From Gyrodactylus bullatarudis (lineage: Eukaryota; Platyhelminthes; Monogenea; Gyrodactylidea; Gyrodactylidae), in contig SSNU01002976.1 of NCBI GenBank assembly GCA_012064415.1, positions 1-12,881 on the forward strand: a stretch of 12,881 bases of DNA. The letters are read 5' to 3'. The translations under genes and the position numbers were made by a program. The notes beneath the pieces are model-generated. The model worked only from the letters and a program-made list of their open reading frames with translations, searched no databases and was not told the DNA's origin. Below, one piece after another: positions 7,321 through 12,881 of the stretch (its first letter is position 1; each line of letters opens with the position of its first letter).

Positions 7321-7861
7321 TGGGTACAGTACCTACCTTAGTTGTATCTAATTGTAGCAGTCAAAACAGGAGCAGATTTATTGAACTATAATCTTTCTAT
7401 TTTCTCTTTGATTTTATTATATTGACTCATTACTACTTATTAGTACCAACATGTTCCTTTTAATTCTTAAAACCAATCATATAACAGTATCTAAATATCC
7501 AATCGAATTGAAGAATTTCAAAATCATTATCACGAGAGCGCATAATTCATATTTCAACGTGTTAACCTCGTGGTAAGTCGACATGCTCTCTTGAAAACAA
7601 AACATTGTATTGATCTATTTATATCAGCCTTTTCCTACATACATAAATAAATCTAATGACTCTGCCAAACAATTCTCTTTTAAATCCACCGACTACATAA
7701 TATTATTCCACCCCGTGTTCAAGTATTAACCCCCTCGAATTTTTTGAGAATTTCTACCTTTGTTCTCAGATAGTTCTGAGAATAGATTTTTACATAAATA
7801 AAATCCTCTCTATCTGTTTATTACTAAAATCTGTTCGAGAATTGTAATGTTGATAGTTTTA
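7321..7861. other. Noncoding stretch between two transposase relics
   Basis: No supported gene. A hairpin TTCTCAGA-TAGT-TCTGAGAA (8-bp arms) lies at 7763-7782. TTAACCCCCTCGAA at 7727 recalls a piggyBac end but has no partner. A tRNA A-box-like TGGCTTAGTGG at 7313-7323, straddling the left edge, has no B box. The sequence is probably degraded transposon and spacer. Confidence 0.4.
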
Positions 7862-8380
7862 AAAATTGAGCTGTACTCCAATAGACAAGGTTTTCAGAAA
7901 TTCCCTTCTTGAATGTTTTTTGTGTTTAAAGTATTAGGCCACTTCAAACAATGTAGAAGAGTTATAACCGGTCAAATCAATGATGTTGAAAAAAATTTTC
8001 AAAGGCCATCGGACAGTTGATCTATTATAGGAATAATTGCCTACAAGCTGATCAACTCCAACTCTGGTTTTGATCCAGAATCATCTGGATTTTAATCTAA
8101 TGTTGAAAGCAAAACAACTGGCTTGTCATTTTTCTGTCCGTATCTGAGGAAAGCGATTCTTTCACAGAAAGCATACTCCATTGTTCCTTCTACTATTTTC
8201 TTTGATTGGAATTGCAATGCACGGGTAAATTTTTTTGTTTTTTCTGCATTTTCCAGTTATTGCCGTTTTCTTAGTCAGTAAAAATTTTGCAAGCTCGAAG
8301 GAAAATTAATGGACCAAATTACATGAATAAATTACGCCAGCAACATTATAGTCATGTTCAAACATTTCTTCAAGACATTT
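7862..8380 (-). pseudogene. piggyBac transposase catalytic region, copy B (decayed)
   Basis: Minus-strand reading from about 8380 gives, in order: MFEHDYNVAG...; FSFELAKFLLTKKTAITG, then KCRKNKKIYP (the segment after the second catalytic Asp; the Asp itself is lost, reading VH-stop); after a frameshift MEYAFCERIAFLRYGQKND and KPVVLLSTLD; after another shift TRVGVDQLVGNYSYNRS (the third-Asp GVD motif, Asp kept) and TVRWPLKIFFNIIDLTGYN; then FKHKKHSRREFLKTL. The order and spacing match a piggyBac transposase from about its middle to before the cysteine-rich domain. At least two frameshifts and two or more stops show long decay. I find no N-terminal half, no cysteine-rich end and no TTAA-bounded ends for this copy. 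Confidence 0.82.
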
Positions 8381-9208
8381 TTATTTTAGAACTGCTCAAC
8401 ATTTTCTATTTGAGAATTACGCTGAACAATCTACAAAGTATCCAAAGTAGATTGAGATACTCGGATAATAGGATTAATGATTTTTAGGTGTAAAAAAAAT
8501 TAGAGATTTGTCAATGAAAATGTATTTTAATTTCCCAAAGATATTTTACACTTTGAATAGTTAAAGGCCTGCTACATCCGAACTGAGGTAGATTTCTTTC
8601 CTACAAGGTGCTTAAATAGGCACAAAGTTGAGTTGAAATTGAAAAGTTTTTACGGAATAACTCTATTGTAAAATTTTCCGAGATGTATTTAAAACCAGCT
8701 AAAATTGAAAAATATCCTTGTGTATAAAAATAGAAATGTCCGAATTGTAAGACTGTGCAATGCATTGTATTTGGTGTAAAACTTCATCTATAGTCTATTC
8801 CTAATTGTATTTTTTAAAGTAAGTTTAATTGAATCTCAAGTGAAGGTTTGAAGATTTAGTCTGAAGAGAATTATTTCTTCCCTTTTATTTTATCAAAAAT
8901 ACAGCAAATCTTGACCGAAATCATTTAACTATTCTACGCTTAATCTTTAATAGAGATGTAAAAAAAGAGATAGATTTTAAAAACCTACTCAAATGATAAT
9001 ACTATGCATCCTTAACATTATTTTATTTAAGATCAAGTATCATAATGCTTGTCTGTGATAATATTCAAGTTTAAAGGTCAGACTTTTTTAAAAATACCGC
9101 TAGATTTTCAATGAATTTTTACTACGTTTTCAATAAAATTTCGAATATCTTTTTTGCTAACAAGGCTTCAAGGATTTTTTTCAATGAAAAAATAGTAATA
9201 GGATTATG
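8381..9208. other. Noncoding, no recognisable feature
   Basis: AT-rich sequence without a supported frame. The N-terminal half of the copy B transposase would be expected here on the minus strand, but I cannot recognise it. An open frame on the plus strand at 8287-8487 partly overlaps copy B antisense, starts at a TTG and looks accidental. Confidence 0.45.
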
Positions 9209-9480
9209 TTAAAGTCTTAAAAATTTTTTTTCATGACTCACATTCAATTTTTCGTCTATCATGCGGGTTTTAACTGATCTACAGTTATTTTTACGCAAAA
9301 GTTTAAAGTTATCGATAAAAAATAGTCTATCTTTGAAGATTTAGCAGATAGAGTTCAGGCGATTGTATATTTGAATTCTATAGGTAAGGTTACTATGTAA
9401 GTTTTCAAAAAAACGTTTTTAACACAAATTAGTTTTTTGAAAGAAAACATCATTCTTTGAATTAGTATCACACATGTTTG
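9209..9480 (+). repeat. Decayed relative of the 718-1243 MITE (left two-thirds)
   Basis: Collinear blocks match the intact MITE in the same orientation. These are AAATTTTTTTTCAT (9221-9234; MITE 735-750), a 25-base block at 9356-9380 that equals MITE 914-938 at 21 of 25 positions (core ATATTTGAA), and GTTTTCAAAAAAACGTT (9401-9417; MITE 997-1012). A weaker match lies around 9445-9470 against MITE 1050-1075. A TTAA at 9209-9212 sits where the left target site would be, but the terminal repeat after it is not preserved. Spacing differs by two deletions of roughly 40 bp. It is an old copy or a parental relative. Confidence 0.55.
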
Positions 9481-11424
9481 ACGTATGATGGAGTGGCAAG
9501 AGCCTTATAGACTCGATGCGATTTTAAGGATTAAACATTATCTAATCCTGATCTTTTGGAAAGAAATAAAATCATCTGTCAGGTCATCGGCTCAGTCTAA
9601 AATTTATTTTCAAAAATCATGCTTCAAGTGTGTTCATTTAAAACAAAATATATAGACTTTCTTCTTCAATCATGATTTTTAATCATTAATTGAAATACGA
9701 CAAAAAATGGTTTTTCTCCATGTTTCCATTTTAAAAGCACCGCATTGCTATTGTTAAACAAGAAAGAACTTAGAACCAAATATTTCAATCAACAATTGTG
9801 AAGCAAGTATGGATAATTTCTATACCCATTATTGATCCAGTGTGTGTCATTTGATGAACAATGAAATATCAGGACTTTGAAGTTTTGAATGAACTGTACC
9901 TCTTTTTTGTATTAACATTGATCGTACTACTCGTGTGTTATTCTCTCAATGACATTCATGAATGAATGAAACAAAAGAAACTTCAATACGCGCAAAGTTC
10001 ATTGAAATTATAATAAGTAGAATGACGATGTTATAAAATCAAGATTAAGCGACCCCCTTTAGAAAAAAGGATCCTTTACCATTGTAAAAATTGGAATTTT
10101 TTCAGGGGCTAAATTCCTGTTTTTTTACTTAAAGTCTTTGAGCTAGAAATTTCTATTGATTTTCAATTTTCATAAGACCGAACACTTTTGTCAAAAATTC
10201 ACAAATTTTCAAGCAGTGAGAATGAAGAAGAAATCTGAATTCAATTCCTACTTGTTATTGAAGCTTTACATTAACCAAGTTTCTCTGGTTTTTTCCAGTG
10301 TTTTTAACATTTTCTAATCCAATCTTATCTTCATTCCCATTTGAAGATGATCGAAAAACTTCTGATATAGCAATCTTTACCAAAAATCTTTTCAATTCAG
10401 TTTTCAGCGCTTAAAGTATAATGTACTCAAAAAGCCTGGAAGATTACCTTAGAAATCTAACGTTGTTTGTAAAAATACACTTTTGGCATAATTCACCAAA
10501 ATTGAAATTCTTCACATAAAAACTTAATGAATTATAAGGCATTTTCAATTCCATAGCATCTGATAAAAATCTATACAAAATCACAAACATTTCGACCAAT
10601 GAGATGGCAGAAGGGGAATTTCGTTCTCTCTGAAAATTTGCATTTTAATCCGTAGGAACGTTGGAAATCAATAAGGAAAAATTCAATGCATTCTCAGTTT
10701 TTTCAGTAGTGAATATGGGAAAGTAGAGTTAAAATGGAAACTTTTGATTCAATATAGGATACCTTCTCATCATAAATTTTCAAATGAAGAAAGTTTGGCT
10801 TTCAAAAAATTGCCAAAAATTACACCGGAGAAATTTAATAATTTTCAAATTTGATTTGATTTATTAGAAGATAACCAAGATAGCTGAGCATTCTCCTTTA
10901 AAACTAAATGTGTTCGAGTTGTAATTGAGTCTTTGAAACAATTAACTTTCAAATAACTTCCTTCATCGGCAAAGTTTCACTCTAAATTACTCACCAGTAG
11001 AAGAGAATTTCAATATAAATCAGACCCTGATGACATTATGTGTAAGAAAAAATTTTCATAAAATTTTGTCCTAGTAAATATTTTTATCATCATCACATTT
11101 TATGTAATTCTGTGAGGGAATTAAGCCTGAAACATTCTTCGTCTAGCTATGGTATCGAAAGGGTTAAAAATCATTTTGAAAACTTGAAAATTCAGAAATT
11201 CTCTATTTAAACAAGGTGTGAAAAATAAATCAATAGATTATTAACGTTAATTAATAATTATAATATTTACCATCTAAACAATAGTTATACAGTGAACTTC
11301 CTAAAAAAAGTATATAAAGAACAGGAACTGACTAAAATATTAAAACCCCTCTACTAATGAGTAATGAGATGAATTTTAGATTTTTTCTCCCAAAGTCAAC
11401 CCACTTTGAGTAATTCTGTATTTC
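9481..11424. other. Noncoding, about 1.9 kb without a gene
   Basis: No frame on either strand that I would support, and no RNA gene. The sequence is AT-rich with many short T and A runs. A piggyBac-like end read from the minus strand (TTAACCCTTTCGATACC) lies at about 11149-11165, without a recognisable partner. The rest may be long-degraded transposon sequence. Confidence 0.45.
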
Positions 11425-11514
11425 TTATTTCAAGCTCAAATTTGTTGAAAATTTGAATATGTCATCTATGTCTAGCTCGCTATTACCAAAATGATTTTCC
11501 AAATCATATCTATT
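11425..11514 (-). other. Coding-looking stretch beside the piggyBac insertion
   Basis: On the minus strand from the TTAA, 29 sense codons run to TAA at 11427-11425, including DLENHFGNSELDIDDIFKFS. The composition looks protein-like (acidic, few A/T-only codons) for this AT-rich region. It could be the last exon of the gene whose other exons lie at 12383-12814 on the far side of the inserted element. A direct join across the insertion is out of frame by one base, so an intron or an indel would be needed. Speculative. Confidence 0.3.
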
Positions 11515-11532
11515 AACCCTCATCCGAAGTAT

Positions 11533-11550
11533 GGGGTGCTATAGCACCCC
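11533..11550. repeat. Perfect 18-bp palindrome inside the left end of copy C
   Basis: GGGGTGCTATAGCACCCC is identical to its reverse complement over all 18 bases. It lies 16 bp inside the TTAA site, next to the terminal repeat, where piggyBac transposases are expected to bind. Confidence 0.9.
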
Positions 11551-11721
11551 AAGCGACTTTGAATAGCTCTCAAGATGTCGTTTTAACCGATATTTACACA
11601 ATCCTTTTTGTTATTCTTAAAAGAGAATTAGATTGACATATTTTGAAAGTTTTTTTGTTTCTGTATAACATGACGATCCCTCTAAAAAGAATAGAAATAA
11701 AAGTTACGTAAACAAAGTTTG

Positions 11722-11739
11722 GGGGTGCTATATCACCCC
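11722..11739. repeat. Second copy of the palindrome, upstream of the transposase start
   Basis: GGGGTGCTATATCACCCC differs from the 11533 copy by a single base (17 of 18 identical), so one symmetric base pair no longer matches. It lies 74 bp upstream of the transposase ATG. The position in the probable promoter or 5' UTR would let transposase bound there repress its own gene; this is inference. Confidence 0.8.
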
Positions 11740-11813
11740 ACACTAACAGGGATTGTCTTATCGACATTATAAGCACCAAAATCTTTTTATTTCTTTCATT
11801 TCTCTTATTGACG

Positions 11814-12323
11814 ATGGACAACGAACATTCTTTTGTCGCTCTCTTGGAAAATGAGCTTGATTACGATGAATCTCTCTCAAGTGACTCGAATTCAGAGGAA
11901 GAATTTTTGATAAGCTCAGCTGATTCATCCGAATCGGAACTTGATTTATCATGCCATGTACTAAATTCTGAAAAATTCATCTCAAAATGCGGAAAATACA
12001 CGTACTCGGAATATCTGCCAAAGAAAATTAAAGCTAGAGCTGAAAATATTTGTAAATTTAGACCTGGACTCACAAAATATTCCAATACAGCTGTGGGCTC
12101 TAAGGATTTCTTTTCTCTCCTAATCAGTTCATCTATGATAAAAGATATTACCGAATATACGAACAAATTCATGCAATCTTCTAATTCATCCGCTAGCTTA
12201 GTTTCCAAAGTAGAGATATCCGGTTGGATCGGAATCTGTTTATATTTTGGCGTGTCAAAGCAGAAGAATATGGACTTACACGAGCTTTGGTCTGAAGAAT
12301 ATTCGCATGCTAAAGTGCTATGA
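11814..12323 (+). pseudogene. Truncated piggyBac transposase, N-terminal 169 residues
   Basis: ATG 11814 starts the frame; the TTG at 11808 is upstream and not a eukaryotic start. Residues 1-50 are rich in Asp, Glu and Ser, as is usual for piggyBac N-termini. From about residue 95 the start of the DDE_Tnp_1_7 domain is visible: DFFSLLISSSMIKDITEYTN (the hallmark TN pair), then the ISGWIGICLYFGVSKQKNMD segment and the LW near residue 159. The frame stops with TGA ten residues later, where full-length relatives would continue into the three catalytic Asp motifs. None of these is present, so there is no transposition activity. The intact part might still act as a DNA- or partner-binding fragment, but nothing shows this. 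Confidence 0.85.
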
Positions 12324-12382
12324 CCTACTATCGATTAAACTCTGTTAACGTATATTCTAGTGGATTGACGATTGAGGGTTAA

Positions 12383-12814
12383 AATAACAGAGTTCAGTAT
12401 TTTGGATCCAAACTCATTCAATTTAACACTATTTGATGCAAAATCAAAAGTTGAGTCAGCTGGGTAATTTCCATTCCAAAATATTGCCTTAGAGCAGTTA
12501 TAATCAAACTTGAAATCAGTCTTAGATTTTTTCAACTCATTTCAATTTTTTTGGAAAATCAATACGAAAAGTAATAAAATAGATGATTTTATCGTGAAAA
12601 TCTTTCCCCATTTGATTCAATAAGTTTACGTCAAAGTTATTCAAATCTAGAAAAAACATATCAAAGCGCGCACTTTTCCAATACAGGATAAAAAAGGGGA
12701 GATTCATTCCTACTAACCAATTCTTTACTATTCCTGTAGATTAATTAATTTCTTTTTTGTACGATAATATTGTCGAACCTCATCAAGAATATTATTGTTA
12801 GATTCTAAACTCAT
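12383..12814 (-). CDS. Candidate host gene exons, unrecognised, possibly disrupted by copy C
   Basis: ATG 12814 opens exon 1 (12814-12729): MSLESNNNILDEVRQYYRTK and onward, 28 codons plus two bases, to a GTAAAG donor. A 56-bp intron (12728-12673) with a TCTCCCCTTTTTT tract ends at AAAAG. Exon 2 continues in frame from 12672 as ARFDMFFLDLNNFD. It either runs on to TGA at 12539-12537 (73-residue protein) or splices at GTAAAC 12629 to an acceptor at 12537-12536, joining the long frame from 12535 downwards (DFKFDYNCSKAIFWNGNYP...). That frame runs into the TTAA of the piggyBac insertion. The introns are the same size as others in this window. No family is recognised. The first intron is the strongest support; the downstream structure is uncertain, and the whole may be a relic. 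Confidence 0.4.
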
Positions 12815-12881
12815 GTGGAAGGTTAGAGAACAACAAGCGTAAATTTGAGTGATAAACGTTGTATTTCGCCGGGTCTCTTCA

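Larger units (their letters stand above)
11513..12382 (+). mobile_element. Internally deleted piggyBac element, copy C
   Basis: TTAA at 11513-11516 and TTAA at 12379-12382 bound an 862-bp element. The left end begins CCCTCATCCG and the right end, read inwards, CCCTCAATCG: a short, imperfect inverted repeat. Inside the left end are two copies of an 18-bp palindrome (11533 and 11722), then the first 169 codons of a piggyBac transposase on the + strand. The right terminal end begins within about 55 bp of the premature stop. The catalytic core and cysteine-rich domain are missing, so this is a deletion derivative, mobile only if a full-length relative supplies transposase. Confidence 0.85.

Noticed and set aside
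7300..7390. tRNA- or SINE-like stretch with A box TGGCTTAGTGG
   Set aside because: No B box (GGTTCRANNCC) at the right distance, and no cloverleaf can be drawn; the segment also adjoins the piggyBac relic.
7209..7391. 60-codon open frame on the plus strand
   Set aside because: Antisense to the readable piggyBac copy A transposase fragment.
7727..7745. TTAACCCCCTCGAA as a piggyBac end
   Set aside because: No partner inverted repeat and no palindrome next to it; a single weak motif.
8287..8487. 66-codon open frame on the plus strand
   Set aside because: Starts at TTG, partly antisense to the copy B transposase relic, with no recognisable motif.
11149..11165. Right end of another piggyBac element (GAAAGGGTTAA), possibly pairing with the 6820 end
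   Set aside because: Read inwards it is CCCTTTCGATACC, which matches CCCTCGCATGG only in the first four bases; there is no subterminal palindrome.
1..12881. CRISPR array, operon structure or other prokaryotic feature
   Set aside because: No regularly spaced repeats; spliced eukaryotic genes on both strands.

Overview
The window is AT-rich (about 30% GC by eye), eukaryotic and almost certainly from an invertebrate animal. Evidence: spliced genes with GT/GC...AG introns as short as 33 bp, a TRIP13/Pch2 ATPase, an RBM39-type splicing factor, a signal-peptide cysteine-knot peptide and several piggyBac-type transposons. The phylum cannot be fixed. Very small introns and a UPF0506-like cysteine pattern fit flatworms, but also other compact invertebrate genomes.

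Layout. (1) 1-344 is the 3' end of a SWIM zinc-finger gene, probably from a MULE-type transposase. (2) 345-717 is noncoding, with a short tandem repeat at about 390-499. (3) 718-1243 is a piggyBac-type MITE with perfect 14-bp terminal inverted repeats between TTAA sites. (4) 1315-5917 is a compact gene cluster: intronless TRIP13 (-), a secreted 12-cysteine peptide (+), a three-exon RBM39-like gene (-), and a probable N-acylated small protein of four exons (+). The last two diverge from a 129-bp spacer. (5) 5918-11424 has no intact gene. It holds two decayed, different piggyBac transposase C-terminal halves (6820-7320 and about 7862-8380, both - strand) and, at about 9209-9480, a worn relative of the first MITE. 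(6) 11513-12382 is an internally deleted piggyBac element that keeps its TTAA sites, its 5' palindromes and the first 169 codons of its transposase. (7) 12383-12814 (-) contains coding-looking exons of an unrecognised gene into which that element may have inserted; another coding-looking stretch lies on its other side (11425-11514).

Two themes stand out. The first is the contrast between four tightly packed host genes in 4.6 kb and the transposon graveyard after them. The second is that three different piggyBac families here share one end design: TTAA, a CCCT-starting terminal repeat, then a 17-18 bp palindrome just inside. In two of the three the palindrome has the form GGGGT...ACCCC. The terminal repeat and palindrome are plausible transposase-recognition sites. 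The host genes touch meiosis and checkpoint control (TRIP13), splicing (RBM39) and secretion (cystine-knot peptide); nothing suggests that they act in one pathway.
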